From Silene latifolia (taxonomy: Eukaryota; Streptophyta; Magnoliopsida; Caryophyllales; Caryophyllaceae): DNA of 64,000 nucleotides. How positions within the stretch are numbered: the first letter of the stretch is position 1; each line of letters begins with the position of its first letter. Below, one piece after another: positions 48,305-60,780 of this stretch. The notes under the pieces were generated by a model. That model saw only the letters and a program-made list of their open reading frames with translations. It ran no database searches and was not told where the DNA came from. A program made the position numbers and the translations under genes. The stretch spans positions 33,172,152-33,236,151 of the forward strand of contig NC_133536.1 in assembly GCF_048544455.1 (NCBI RefSeq), given 5' to 3'.

Positions 48305-50625
48305 AGCGGTATCAGAGCGCCTTAGGTTGTTTGCATGCAAATCGGTTATTGTTTTTCCGAGTTATAAGATTAACAAACAAAACTTATAAATTTGTGTTTA
48401 TTATGATATATCACGAAATTTATTATGCATGTTAAAGTTTCTGGTTCTAAAATGTTTTTAGGATATTTTGGTTTATTTATGGATTTTATTGTTCATTTTT
48501 TAATAATAATGGCATTAAAATGTGATTTTTATGATAAAAATGTCATTTTTGGACTAAAAATAGCTAAACTTCGTTTTTTCCAGTGATTTTAGGATATGTT
48601 TTCACAAATATTATCTATTGATGACCTGTAAATTTTCATAATAAAATGGGTTGTTATGCTCGAAATATGGATTTTTCAAGTTAAAATCATATTTAAATGG
48701 GAAAATAGGTTAATATGTGTTATATTTCAAATCTGGGCATAAAAATTTAGTATGTTGTCACATGAAATTTTAAAAGATGTGTGTAAAATATTTGGCTATA
48801 ATGAAGTCTTTATGCATGATTTATGAATTTTTGATGAAAAATCACATAAATAGTGACTTTAATTAGTAAAAATGCTAAAACATACTTCATGACTAAGGAA
48901 AAACGTCACATGTTGAATTTTATCATATATTTCAGATATAAAAGTGAAAATTTAATAAAAATAATTTTTCTCATATTTTTCATGGTAATAATTGATAAAT
49001 CCGATAAACCGCAACATTATTTTTCTCGATAAATTTTCGAAGTTTTTAACATATGTTTTTTGAGCATTATGAGTGTCATGGTATTTTTCCAGAATGTTCA
49101 TGAGTTTAAATTTCAAATTTTGAAATTATTTGAAATTTTTATGATATAATTTAAAGTTTATGGCAAAAATTTTGTATTTTGAGTCCATTTATGAACAATG
49201 TTAAGAAATATAAGTTAATTATTGTCAATATGTTAGTGGAGACTAATTTTGAGTCCTAAGTTGGTTAGGGTAATTAACTTGTACATAAATATGAATTTAT
49301 GTAATTATTGTGATTATAAAAGGTTAAATCACGCAAATCCGTAAAAACCGATAAATATACGATATTGGCTCCTTAAAGGCGATTTAGCATAAAATTGGGC
49401 ATGTTCATACATATTATAATGCTGCATTTTATTTATGATTGTCATATTTTAATTTTATGTAATTTTTGAATTATGTAATTTTACTTAGTATGGCCTTAGT
49501 TTTAATTGCTATTGCCCGAAATGTATGGGAATATCGATTCGGTTGTAATTTATTGTGATCTCGTATCACCGTTTTATAATTTAATAGATTTATTTTTATT
49601 TTTAATTACAAATGTATAATAGGAAATTATGTAATTTATTATGTAATTCATTTATTCCGGAGTTCCTTGAAGACGGTGCCACTCGAGAAGGCGATCCATT
49701 AAAGAAAGTGTTGCCTTGAAATGCATGCCAAGACCGAAGTTCAAGGGACCAAAGGAGTTGGTTTCCGAATTTGTAATAGTTTATTAGATTTACTATTTTA
49801 GGAAGGCCATACTAGGATTTTATTTATGTTTTGCATTTTATTTATATGTTGCATGCATCGCTAAATCGCCATAACTAAAACATGCATTATCATTTTAATC
49901 GAGTTTATCGACCGTGTCAATTACAATTATCGTAGTTCACCGCTTTAGTTCACTTAAAACGTGATAGATAATAAATTGACATGACCTCTCGCTAAAATAA
50001 ACAATTGAGACTTAGCCTTACCAAAAAGTAGAAACCATGAAAACCTATTTCGCGAGGGAGTGCACTCGGCCACCCCGGGGTACAAACCTTGTTACGTAGG
50101 GGAAGTGGGTGATAAATGTTTATCCTCTGAATTCATGTTGATGAGGGATGAATCGGCTACCCCGTGCCCAAGTTAATGTGAATTTGGATCATGGACACAT
50201 TTATTTGAAATTTGGATTGAGCTCAACGGAAGTATTCGTGACCATAGTCGTATGTGTTCCGGGCTATAGATAAATATTAGAGTAATTTTATCGACCGAGA
50301 GTTCTAAAAGTAGAATCGATTAAAGAGTTAATCCACCGAGTTATATTGATGAGGGATGAATCGGCTACCCCGTGCCCAAGTTAATATGAATTTGGATCTC
50401 GGAATCATTTATCATAGTTGGGTAGAGGTTACTATGTAAATGCTTTACTTGTTATTTACAAGTATTAATAAAACGATAAATGTTAAGTTTTCCACTATTC
50501 CGTTATCATATTGTTCTATTTCTTTACCACAATTCATATACAATATCATTTCGATTTTTGATTCAAATCTCCATTAAAACATCGTAACTAAAGACAAATT
50601 TGAATTTTCTTCTAAAAACCTCGTA
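48305..50625 (+). other. Leader of Copia element 3
   Basis: No ORF. Starts with the primer site. Recognisably homologous to 35360-37599. Leader motif units GATGAGGGATGAATCGGCTA then CCCCGTGCCC lie at 50140-50169 and 50348-50377. Confidence 0.75.
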
Positions 50626-50630
50626 TTATC

Positions 50631-51212
50631 TGTTCCGGGTGTAATTCCGGAGCAGAATTATGACCACTTAAGCTTGTTGAATGATGTTGTTGCTTGTCTC
50701 TTCCTTTCACTCTTTCCTGTATAAGATGAACAAACTGAGGGCTCGGCTTGGGGCCGAACGTACTCACTCTGACGCTCAAGTCAGTAAACTTAAAGAGATA
50801 AGTTGTATGTTAACTTGGCAAAGTATATTGTAGAGAAATAAGGGAGTTTATACCAATTTATTCAGTTGGTTTTGGGATCGTTTCCTCAATGAGAGAAGTG
50901 GAGTATTTATAGACTTTCACCTTTTGTCACGTAGTGGCCAAGTGGCCAAGTGGCAGAGCAGGTGGAAAGACTGTCCTACCCTCGGCCGAGGGACCCATGG
51001 CAGGCCGGCAGGCCTGGTTGACTCCATGCCGAGGGGACTGGATGTGAGTACGCGGATATGCTTCTCGGCCGGCTAGTTGCCTAGCCGAGACCCAAGTGGC
51101 AGGCCGACAGGCTGCGTCGGTTTAGGCTGTTAATATGTTGACTTGCTGTCTTTTAGCTTTGACCTTGCTCAATATGTTGACTCGGTCAGCGGGTGCAGAA
51201 TATGCCCCATCA
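50631..51212. mobile_element. Solo LTR of the Retand-like family (582 bp)
   Basis: Begins TGTTCCGGGTGTAATTCC, ends GAATATGCCCCATCA, and is flanked by ttatc (50626-50630, 51213-51217). It matches the LTR at 56865-57452. Contains a TATA-like tatttata and GGCCGAG-rich stretch. A solo LTR with intact duplication is the product of recombination between two LTRs of one insertion. Confidence 0.92.
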
Positions 51213-51217
51213 TTATC

Positions 51218-54200
51218 CATTGTAAGGATCTCTTGTGAAGAGTATAGATAAGAGTTATTCGTGATCAAAAGGGTTTTTTTTTTTATTCTTGACTAACATA
51301 TCTACTTACAATGAATTGTTTCTCATATGCTTAATTGAGTTAAGTACTTTGAAACGTTAAATCATTTTGGTAACTAGATTTGTTGGAAACCAAAATTGAC
51401 CAAAATACCGCAACCACTTCAATGAAAGTTTTAAGACTAAACGATTGAATTGAAGAGTAGTCTTCATAAGATTCAACTTTGCTTCTCTAAGTAAAGATTC
51501 TTTGAAATGAGTAGGAGCATTCTCTTAAACCGTTAAGAAAAGGACGAGATTCAAGAAGTAAAGATTAGAATGGAATTGACAAGACAAAGGTAAAAGTAAA
51601 GACTAAACCTATCAATTCCAATCGATAAAGTTTCCTTTTGGAAGTGTTGGACACTAGAAAGAAAACTACCCCAAATTATTGAACAATAAGCAAATTAGTT
51701 GTGGGACATCTAATGAGACTTTCTTCTTTAAATGTTTATTTGATTGACATAAATTTTGCTAGTACTACTTCGTCAATATTAGAAACCGGTGGTGGTTTTC
51801 ATCATTGTATTTGATACATAGAATGATTAGAATATGACGACTAGCAACAATGATGTTGAGAGATAGAGTCATTGTGTACTCAATCTAGTTTTGGGTTTAT
51901 ATTTATACCTTAATTATAACTATTAAGTGAATAAACTCCAAATAAGAATATAATTTTTGTTAAGATACATAAGAGGTTCACTTTTGTGACCCTATACACC
52001 ATGATTTGATGTATGGCTAGCCCATTATCAAAGGTGATTATATTCTAAACCAAACTAGAATGATATATCATATAGATGATACAAGACTCAGATTGGTAAC
52101 CCAAGATTAAACCTTAAATTCTAGAATGATGAACGCAAAAAGTTATCAAGTTCTCTTGGAACCATTAGATTATAAATCTTATGGTATATGCGTATCTTGT
52201 ATTCAAAGCAAGAGGTCTCGTGCTTTTGGTTGAAAAGGAGATCGAGAATGTAAATCATTGATACAGAATAGGTTGATCATGTACTTTTACCAACAATTTA
52301 AGTTGACACTAATGTGTTCACTTAATAAGGTAAATAAAGAAATCTTTGAAGAAGTTCAGAGAGTTCAAAGAATCATGATTTAGTCGTGATGGGATTATCA
52401 AAGTGAAGACTTTGATATAAGCCAAAGGAAATGTGATTTAGTATCACAAATTAATCTCTCTTAGCACGCATTATGGTATAATGTGTGGTTGGATAAAGAA
52501 ATCAAACGCCATTCGATATGTTTTGGACTTCAATCAAGTTACTTTGAGTTACTTGATCCTTTTGGGGATTTTATCATTTTGTCTAAATTATTTTTTCACT
52601 AAATCTAAAACGAATCATATGAGATATGAAATGGTAGGGTACCATGTTTGTAAGTCTTCAAAAGAAACAAATGCTCATTTTTCCTTATTATAATCATGAA
52701 TACAACGGATTTGTGGCTCGTGAAGCTGTCTTTCTAAAATACAAGTTTATTTCTAGAAGACAGAGTGGGAGAAATTATTCAAGAGCCACAAAGAATGTTA
52801 TGTTGCAAGAAACTGGTCTTTCTTGCGTTCTTGGCTACATGAGACGTTTTGTATAAAACGTTGTTTCTTCAAAACCTAGGAGGTTAAAATCATCACTTAT
52901 TGAAGATGATGAATTAGGGTTACTTTTAGAAAGTAAATAGCTTGTAACTTACAAAGAAATCGTTTGATTCAAGTTGATCACTTCTTGAAAGTAATGAACA
53001 TATGACTTACATGAGAATGTTTAAGTCACAACTCAATACAAGGCTTAGAGCCATGAAAATCCTAAATAAATTCCAAGTGAATTGTTAGATATCAAAGCTT
53101 GATTGGTAGCAAAGGGTTTTGCACTAGTTGAAATGCTTAAGTCTATTTGGATCTTCTTAGGGATTGTGTTTCATTATGATGATATACATATAGCGAGTGA
53201 ATCTAAAACCCACTTCTTCAATTAGAAGGAATGTATTCAATACATGTCTTGAGTTTTGTAGATTCTTGCAATCCTAAGATAATGTGAAACTTAAGAGAGG
53301 GTCTTAAGTAGGACATCAATGAGTTGAAATCAATGTTTTGATCATGTTATAAAACTTTTCTCGATAAGTCGAGAAGTTGTGTTTATACATGGAGTTTAGT
53401 GGGAGTTATGGTAATTTTTAATTAGTCTAATATATGGATGACATATTGATCATTGGGAATGATTTAAGACTTGGAGTAATATAATACATCTTAATATACG
53501 GATTTATGGAGATAAATCCACATGATATTAGCGTCAAATTAGAAGTCTTATGTTGATAAGATTCATGACTAGTTCAATCATGTTGAACATATTTGATTGA
53601 TTTCAATTGCTTCTGCTGCCGGATCGATTAAATAGGAAATGATGTATAACACTTCATATACTTTGAGTATGATGAATTGTTTCAAATCGAATTTAAGTAA
53701 TATTTCCCAAGTAAGCCATAAAGATTACCCTTAAGTGCTTGCAGAAGCATTAAGGATGTAAAGCAAAATGTTTTTGATGCAATTTTGTGTAAGGGTGTTA
53801 CACAAATGACAATTGACAATTGAGATTGCGCATGATTTCCGGCAAAACCATAATCAAAACACATTAGGATGGTTAAGATACCATTGTGGCTATGTTAATT
53901 AAAAAATAGATTTTCTAGAATCGTTCTAGGCAATAAAGAACAATGAGAGAGATTTACAACGGAAATTGAGTACACTTGCAATCATGAGATATGTAAGAAT
54001 GAAGAGTCCCGCACACTGTGAAAACAGTGGGAGCTATTCTAAGGCTAGAGAGCTTATGTCTAGATTGGATCTAGACACGTACTCAGAAAGTTTTGTAATG
54101 CAAATGTATACATTACAAAGGAAAACGAGTATGTAGTAAGGTTGAGTAAGGTACAAGAAGTTGATAAAACCTAGTAACCAAAGCCTTCTCATAGGCTTAA

Positions 54201-54300
54201 CATGATGAGTCATGACATTTCAATTGAATTGAGATGAACAACTACATACAAGATCTAAATTGGATTATAGAATATGAAGTAGTAATCAAGTATTGACTAC
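51218..54300 (+). pseudogene. Copia pol of element 3, heavily decayed
   Basis: Only traces remain: a protease-like stretch near 51740-51810 aligning with the VLDTGCGSHLC region of element 2 (the DTG triad reads ETG), an integrase-like segment near 52330-52400, and REAVFLKYKFISRRQSGRN near 52710-52770, which matches CEAVFLEREFISKRQSGRN of element 2. Stops and frameshifts occur every few dozen codons. Much more decayed than the matched LTRs would predict, so it probably moved as an already defective copy. Confidence 0.7.
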
Positions 54301-54309
54301 TCATATGAT

Positions 54310-55048
54310 AATCACATTTGTCGTTCGAGTTTTTAAATCTAAAAACTCCTTTTGTACTTTGTTATATCCGATGGGTTGTGGAGACAATCATGAACCCCAT
54401 TAAAGTGAACTGGATTAACATAGTATTCGCCCAAAGTCACTTGTATGAGGTGACGTCTCGAAGTGACTAGAGTGTGATGCGATTGATGACAAGTTCAAGT
54501 GCCATAGAGTCATATGAGAATGACTAGTCGATCACATAGGCAGACTGTTAGGAACACTTTGTCGGACTAATGACCGCTTATAGAGTTCTGGCAAATTTAT
54601 ATAGCCTGGTTGTGGCGAGAGCTACTATAGTATTCTAATGAGTCGATTCTTTTGACTAAAGACTGTTCGCCCAAGGTGGCACAGTTTCAGATTAGCTTTG
54701 ATTTATGTTACTACGACCTTCGTAAATGGGGTCAAATGGGCATATTTTGGGTTATGATGGCTGTGGCTAGTCGAAGGGAATAAGTACGATAGGAATTGTC
54801 CACCCCTTGTCAGGGTTATAACAATATCTCAGGGCCACTCGAGGAGTAATGAACTGGAAATGCGTGGCCACGCTCGGAAGGTATCTATGGTAGATAAATT
54901 CGGTCAATCAGTTATTCTCCAGATCGAGGAAACCACTCTCGATATGATCACTTGCAAGTACGACCTGAAAGACACCTTGCATTGAGTGGGAGATAGTAAT
55001 AGGAAAACAGAATTGGTGACGCACACTTGTCGAGGACAAGTGGGAGAT
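54310..55048 (+). repeat. Conserved 3' segment of Copia element 3
   Basis: About 730 bp matching 19330-20064 in the otherwise decayed Copia element; the last 360 bp also match 40063-40419. Non-coding; ends in the polypurine tract. Confidence 0.8.
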
Positions 55049-56317
55049 TGTTGGAATATGTGTCCTCCAACAATAATGCGATCACAACTGTTGATCATAT
55101 GTTTAAATCTCATTTTAAGAATACATGTGGGATGTAATATTTTACAGTCAACTGGTCCACACATATCGGTAATGATTGACTGACTAGAGTTTGACATTAC
55201 TGTCGTGCGACGGTGGTGATCAGTTGATCCCCTTAGGTCATACCTAAAGGGTGACACTCTTAATTGATTATTTAATTGATCGTATGTCGATACGGGTTAA
55301 TTAAATTGCTTAAAATTGACGGACGATTTTGTGAGTATTGTTGACGTGTCTTATTGTAATTCGATTAAATAAGATAAGGTCTAAGTAATCAAATTGTTTT
55401 ATTACTTAGATAAAATTATTGTTTACGAAACAATTGAAACTGAATGAATAATTTATTATAAATACAAGACGTTGTGATTTATAATTGATAAACCGTTTTG
55501 GTACAAGTAATTATGAATTACTAAGTCGATTTTGTACATGACGTATTTTTATTAATACGTTGATTTTTAATTTGTTAAAAATACATTACAATTTCACATG
55601 ACTTGTAACATGTGACAATTGACAAATGACAAATATAAAATGGACCTCCCATTTTATAAGTGCCGAAAAAAATGAAGGGGGTATTATGTTTAAATTGTGT
55701 TAATTGTTTGAGTGGAAAACAAAATGATTGCACACCTATTTGTAGCCTTGTAAGTCTAGTTTTTCTTGAGAAGAAAAACAAGCCCATGCATTGGGCACCC
55801 TTACCCCCTCCCAACCGGTTTTTAGAGGAGCATCATTAGGAGTTTTTCCTCTTGATTATTCATTATCTTTCATAACATAATTTCTAGTGTTAGAAATTAT
55901 TTTCTTCTCTCTACACATCAAAAACTTATAGAAATTTTAGAGAGAAAATTACTCCTTCTTCGTTCCTCTCTTGACCGAAAACAAGAGACCAAAATCAATA
56001 TTTTGGGTCAATTTTTAGTAAGATTAATATTGTTCTAGATCTAATTATATTAGTCTTTAAGAGGTCACCTTGGGTATTCACTTTTGGGAGGGATTCTATT
56101 TTGGATCCTTTTGTTCATCCATTTTTAGGAGAGCTCAAGAACAAGTGAGAAGGTGAACTCATTTGTGCCCTAATATCCGAAATATCATAGTAAGGATTGA
56201 TGATTTCTTCTCTACTTTTATTTATGTTTGCATGCATACGATTTGTAATTATTTTATGACTAAATAATTTCTCACATATATGAATATGTTAAATAATGAG
56301 ATTAATAATTCCTAACA
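55049..56317 (+). repeat. 3' LTR of Copia element 3
   Basis: 1269 bp; lacks about 10 bp present near the start of the 5' copy. Followed by acctc. Confidence 0.92.
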
Positions 56318-56322
56318 ACCTC

Positions 56323-56600
56323 TGAGTCGGACACTTGTTTGTAGTATTTGAACATGTTTTAAAGGTAACCGCTGAGCCATATATTTTATGTGTTGTGCCT
56401 CGGACATGTTTTAAAGGTAACCTCTGAGTCGGACACTTGTTTGTAGTATTTGGACATGTTTTAAAGGTAACCGCTGAGCCAGATACTTTAGAGGTCGTGC
56501 CTTGAACATGTTTTAAAGGTAACCGCTAGGCCAAGGTACTTAAGGATTTGTGTCTCGGACATGCTTTAAAGGTAGCCTCTGAGCCGGATGCTTTGCTTTA
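56323..56600. repeat. 52-bp tandem array split by Copia element 3
   Basis: Units centred on catgttttaaaggtaacc start at 56353, 56405, 56455, 56507 and 56560 (spacing 52, 50, 52, 53). A further unit starts at 47006, left of the Copia element. Removing the element gives a spacing of about 50, so the insertion fell within one unit. Confidence 0.88.
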
Positions 56601-56751
56601 TATGTGATGTTAGTAGTCGCTTTACGTGTATTGTATGTTATTTGGCTTTCAAAATTCATGGCTAAGGTTTCCATTCACATGTATTATGATGTTAATCTTG
56701 TTTATCCGTGACATATGATATTCTATCGTGTTTATAGTTGTATTATCATTT

Positions 56752-56864
56752 ATGACGTTTTGGTTGGATTGTCTCACATGGATGTATCATATGCCTTATC
56801 TATGATTTACTACGCATGTTTTGAATGTTAGTCTCATGTCTCAATGCTTGCATCAAATGGTTAT
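56752..56864. repeat. 113-bp direct repeat, left copy
   Basis: Identical by eye to 61994-62106. The two copies flank the truncated Retand-like segment exactly: the left copy abuts the LTR start TG. Confidence 0.95.
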
Positions 56865-57452
56865 TGTTCCGGGTGTAATTCCAGAGCAAGTATTGTTACC
56901 ACCCGTGGCTTGTAGAATGATGTCTTGAGTTGAATCCCTCTTGTCTTTATCGTTCCACTCGGCCTCTCCTGCAACAATGAATGAACTGAGGGCTTGGCTT
57001 TGTGCCAAGCGTACTCACTCCGACGCTCAAGTCAGTAAACTTAGAGGGATAAGTTGTTGTTACTTGGCTAAGGATGTATTGTAGAGAGATAAGGAAGATA
57101 TTACCAGATGAATAGTGATTCTTAGGTTAATTTATGGATCCTTTCCTCAATGAAGGTTGAGGAGTATTTATAGACTTTCACCTTTTGTCACGTAGTGGCC
57201 AAGTGGCCAAGTGGCTAGCAGGTGGAAAGACCGTTCTACCCTCGGCCGATGGACCTATGGCAGGCCGGCCGAGGGTCCTTGGATATGGGTACGCGGATAT
57301 GTGTCCCGGCTGGCTGGTTGCCATGCCGAGACCCAGGTGACAGGCCGATAGGCTGCATCGGCTAGGCTGTCTAAGTCGTTGACTTTGCTGTGGATATCCT
57401 TGACCTTGCTCAATGTATTGACTTGGTCAGTGGTGCAGAATATGCCCCATCA
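56865..57452 (-). repeat. 3' LTR of the Retand-like segment (588 bp)
   Basis: Begins TGTTCCGGGTGTAATTCC and ends GAATATGCCCCATCA on the plus strand; matches the solo LTR at 50631-51212. Confidence 0.88.
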
Positions 57453-57942
57453 ATTTGCCCCCAGCGTAGTCTATGCCGTGGTATGGGCTCCGATGTATGT
57501 TGAGCGTATATTCTGCGCAAGTAATTTCTGAAACTTTTCGGTATCGGCTTCTTCTACCTCGGCCTGGTTCTGCTTAGGCCGTACCATATCCCCCCTCCAC
57601 ATGGATGTGTAAAGGGCATACGATGTGGAAAAGAAAGTGACGCTGGCCGAGACCAGGGTTGGGAGTGCCGGTTGTTTTTTATTGCCCCCAGGCCGGTGCT
57701 TCCTAGCTTGGTTGATCATGTGGCCGGCGGAGAGCAGATACCTAGGAATTTGTTGAGGAAGATGAATAGGCGAAGAGAGGTGAAGGGGCGTGTTGAAGAC
57801 GCTTGATCACTGTTGCATTGATTGACGTTTGACTGTTGCGACGATTGACTTTCCATGGTTGCATGTCTGACACGTGTCTGTTCTTTGATTGGCGGCGCTT
57901 CATGGGTCATTCTCGATTGGTCCTTCTTCATGGGCTTTTCCC

Positions 57943-57950
57943 TATAAATA
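57943..57950 (+). promoter_or_regulatory. TATA box of the second antisense extra gene
   Basis: TATAAATA about 180 bp before ATG 58132, followed by a CT-rich leader that includes a possible leader intron donor (aaggtaaac near 58079). Confidence 0.6.
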
Positions 57951-58131
57951 AGGCAGTTATTCCGCGAAATTGGCCACCAATTTCATTCTCTCCAAAATTT
58001 TCTTCTCTCTAAACTTTCAAGGGCTTCTTTGTCTTCTAATTTTCAGAGTTGTTACTCCGGCGAGTGTTTTTTCTTCAAGGTAAACGAACAAATTTCCTCA
58101 CTTCTTATTTTGTTAAGTAATCATTGCTATC

Positions 58132-59694
58132 ATGTCTTCTGCTGACGCCGGGACTAGCACTTCTGCGCCGGGGGGTTCCCCGTCGCGTCTTGATGAGGAG
58201 GAGAAGCCAGACGCCATCCTGATAAGGTCTGGGGGCCCTAGGTCTCCTTCTCCTGAAGTTGATCCTCAAATTTTGGAGGAATGGGAGGATGACGATGATG
58301 TCGATGATGACGCAGACGATTTTGGTGATGATGCTGAAAGGGCTCGTCCTAATGAGGGGAGGCAGTACGTTATGGATCACGGCGACGCCTGTAAGGTCCG
58401 CCTTGACCGTGCTTGGACCCATAAGTTCGCCAGTTGTTCCGGCGAGAAATTTTTCGAGGGCCATTTTTCCTTTGGCAGGGGATACAAAATTGTTATCCCT
58501 GAGGAGGGTCAGGCCGTCTGTTGCCCTCCACCGAGCTACACCGGCGTATACATGCGGCACTTGGAGTACGGGCTCCGGTTTCCGCTGAATGAGTACGTTA
58601 TGGCCATCATTAGGGCCATGAACGTTGATGTTGCCCAACTGCACCCGTTGGCTATGAGGACCATAGTCGGCTTTGTCTGGCTTTGTCTCTTCAAGGGAGA
58701 GGCCCCAACGGTGAATTTATTCCGCCGGCTTCATCATCTCCGGCCATTAATCTCTGGCCGCGTCGGATGGTACAGTGTGCAAACGGAGCAGGGTTATGTC
58801 TCTGTTGACAAACTTACTTCTTGCAAGGACTGGAAAGATCGGTGGGTGTACGTTAAGGTGCCGGATGACTATCCGCTGCCCCGCTCCTTTCAGCACCAAG
58901 TTAATTTGCGGTGTGAGACTAAGGCGGAGCACGACAGATGGGTCACCCGGAAAAAGCTCAAGATGGATGCCAGCAAGGTCCCTCTTAAGGAGGATGAGAA
59001 GCTGGCGATGAGGCTCTTTGAGGTGGACAAGAGTGGGGTGCCGAAAAGATGGATTCCCCCAACGCAGATCATCCTCCAGGATGAGCCGCTCTGCCATGTC
59101 GGCCTCATACCGGCCCTAGCACAGGGTGAGTGGGGTCGGTGTGAGGCCCATCACCGCTCTCAATGTTCCTGTATCTGGAACTTCGATTTATTTCTTCTAC
59201 TTAACTCTTGCTTTGTTTCCTTCGCAGACCACTTTGGACCGGACCTGTCTGAGGATATCCTCCGGAGAATGGGGCTGCACAAAGATAAAACCGTTGCTAA
59301 CTTGCATCCTAAGGCTCTAACCCATGACCGCAGGACGTCGCCAAATGATATCATGGATCAGCAGCTGAAAAGCTTGAATGTGATGGAGGCCCAGGCGAAG
59401 GTTGTTAGTAACATGCCGCGCCATACGCGAAAAACAAAGTCTTCGGCGGCGATGGCGTCGACATCAGTTCCACCTCCCATCCCCCCTGCTCGGAAGGAGA
59501 CGGTGGAGATCGTTGATATCACCAATGGGGAGGACTCCGATGAGGAGGGGTCTCCCCTTGTCCGTAAGAGAAAGGAGACGACCTCTACCGCCGCCGTTGC
59601 TTCGCTGCCGGGCGAGGAAATGCGTCCTCCGGCGAAGAAGGCCAAGCATGGTACCGATCTATCCCGTGGCTCGGTTTTAGCTTCGGTTCATTAG
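58132..59694 (+). CDS. Antisense extra gene of the Retand-like segment (PF04195-like protein)
   Basis: A 520-codon open frame starting MSSADAGTSTSAPGGSP, with an acidic Asp-rich stretch at residues 55-70 and a PF04195-like region at about 130-320 (SYTGVYMRHLEYGLRFPL, VAQLHPLAMRTIVGF, FKGEAPTVNLFRRL). An internal segment 59126-59227 has GT and AG ends, a pyrimidine-rich 3' side and length 102, a multiple of three. Splicing would join Gln-Asp-His-Phe and remove 34 odd residues, so the open frame runs through a probable intron. The C-terminal half has basic patches (LVRKRKE, PPAKKAKHG), possible nuclear signals. The stop at 59692-59694 may be premature, since coiled-coil sequence follows. Opposite strand to the presumed gag-pol. 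Function unknown. Confidence 0.72.
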   Translation: MSSADAGTSTSAPGGSPSRLDEEEKPDAILIRSGGPRSPSPEVDPQILEEWEDDDDVDDDADDFGDDAERARPNEGRQYVMDHGDACKVRLDRAWTHKFASCSGEKFFEGHFSFGRGYKIVIPEEGQAVCCPPPSYTGVYMRHLEYGLRFPLNEYVMAIIRAMNVDVAQLHPLAMRTIVGFVWLCLFKGEAPTVNLFRRLHHLRPLISGRVGWYSVQTEQGYVSVDKLTSCKDWKDRWVYVKVPDDYPLPRSFQHQVNLRCETKAEHDRWVTRKKLKMDASKVPLKEDEKLAMRLFEVDKSGVPKRWIPPTQIILQDEPLCHVGLIPALAQGEWGRCEAHHRSQCSCIWNFDLFLLLNSCFVSFADHFGPDLSEDILRRMGLHKDKTVANLHPKALTHDRRTSPNDIMDQQLKSLNVMEAQAKVVSNMPRHTRKTKSSAAMASTSVPPPIPPARKETVEIVDITNGEDSDEEGSPLVRKRKETTSTAAVASLPGEEMRPPAKKAKHGTDLSRGSVLASVH

Positions 59695-59819
59695 GCGCCG
59701 CGATGACAGCTCTCGGCATGTCTATGCATGTTGATACGATGCTTTCGTTAAATTTTGTAGATCGGCCGCCGTCGGTCCGTCGCTCTTATTGAGCGACAAG
59801 TGAGGAGAACCCCGCGCAG

Positions 59820-59935
59820 TGGTGATCACAACGTCACCATTGACTCTTCATCCCGAAGGCTTCCCCTCCCGATCGCAGGCTGGTGATCGAAACGTCACCA
59901 CCGACTCTTCATCCCGTAAGGCTTCCCCTCCCGGC
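59820..59935 (+). repeat. Short tandem duplication downstream of the extra gene
   Basis: Two near-copies of a block of about 58 bp (ggtgatcacaacgtcacc and tggtgatcgaaacgtcacc, each followed by gactcttcatcccg). Confidence 0.75.
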
Positions 59936-59969
59936 TTGTAGCGGAAAGCGCGAGGTTGATCGAGAAGTC

Positions 59970-60780
59970 GGCGAGATGGAACGAGCGACCGGTGCTCGTA
60001 TTATAGAGCGAGAGAAGGCCGTGGCTCAATCCGCTCTTGAGCTTAATGCCACTAAGAAGGTGGCCGTGAAGGCGAAGCCGGATCTCCTCAATGAGCGAGA
60101 GGCTTAGGGGAGATGCTTTGAGAAAGCGCTCTTGGGCGAGAGAAAACTCGGGGAGGACGCCGAAAAGGAGATCCTTGCTTTGAGAGAGCCAAGGCCGAGG
60201 GCTGCTGCGGCCGAAGTTGCAAAGTCGCTGGAGAAGTGTGACCTTGTTCGAGGCACGCCGACCTTTATTTCCAAAGAGAGGAATGAATTCGGGGGCATGC
60301 ATCGATCCGGGGAAGGTGATTCGGAGCAAGGAGGCCATTATTAGACAAAAGGATGAGGACATTGAGATGCTCCAAACCGTCATGCTCCCTAACATGTGCA
60401 CCGAATTCCGGGATCTGGCCGAAGAAGCTGCCAGGGAAGTGATTGGGGAGCTCTTCCCTCTTGATGGTTCCTTTCCGTGGGGCAAATTTGACGAGCTGTT
60501 TGACGACAAGCTCGAAGCTAAGGAGAAGGCCGTGGCGGAGAAGGCCAAGGAGGCGGTGAGGGTGAAGATAGAGGAAGAGGCGGCCGCGGAGAATGCGACC
60601 CTTCTTTGAGAAGGCTAAGGCGGCCAAGGAGGAAGCCGAGAGAATGAGGGCAAACGAGGCCGCCGAGGTCCGAAGCCGAGGTCGCTAGGAAAACCGTCGG
60701 GTTGCCCATCGAAGAAAATGCTCGCTCTGCCGCCGATGGCAAGCAAGAAACAGAGCATAGGGAGGCGGGCGGTTGTCACC
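59970..60780 (+). pseudogene. Coiled-coil tail of the second extra gene, frame-broken
   Basis: Ala/Glu/Lys-rich sequence in shifting frames. The clearest piece is 60217-60609, reading DIEMLQTVMLPNMCTEF, EEAAREVIGELF, then a charged helix with repeated EKAKEA. It corresponds in position and style to exon 4 of the first extra gene. Indels break it at about 60106, 60343 and 60609. Confidence 0.55.

Larger units (their letters stand above)
47026..56317 (+). mobile_element. Ty1/Copia LTR retrotransposon 3
   Basis: 9292 bp with LTRs 47026-48304 (1279 bp) and 55049-56317 (1269 bp; lacks 10 bp). Flanks acttc (47021-47025) and acctc (56318-56322) form a duplication with one mismatch. Primer site CGGTATCAGAGC at 48307-48318, leader to about 50600, decayed pol 51213-54300, conserved 3' segment, polypurine tract 55038-55048. 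It carries a nested solo LTR at 50631-51212 and is inserted in a tandem array. Confidence 0.93.

Noticed and set aside
58105..58644. 179-codon minus-strand frame
   Set aside because: Shadow of the GC-rich extra gene at 58132; no domain pattern.
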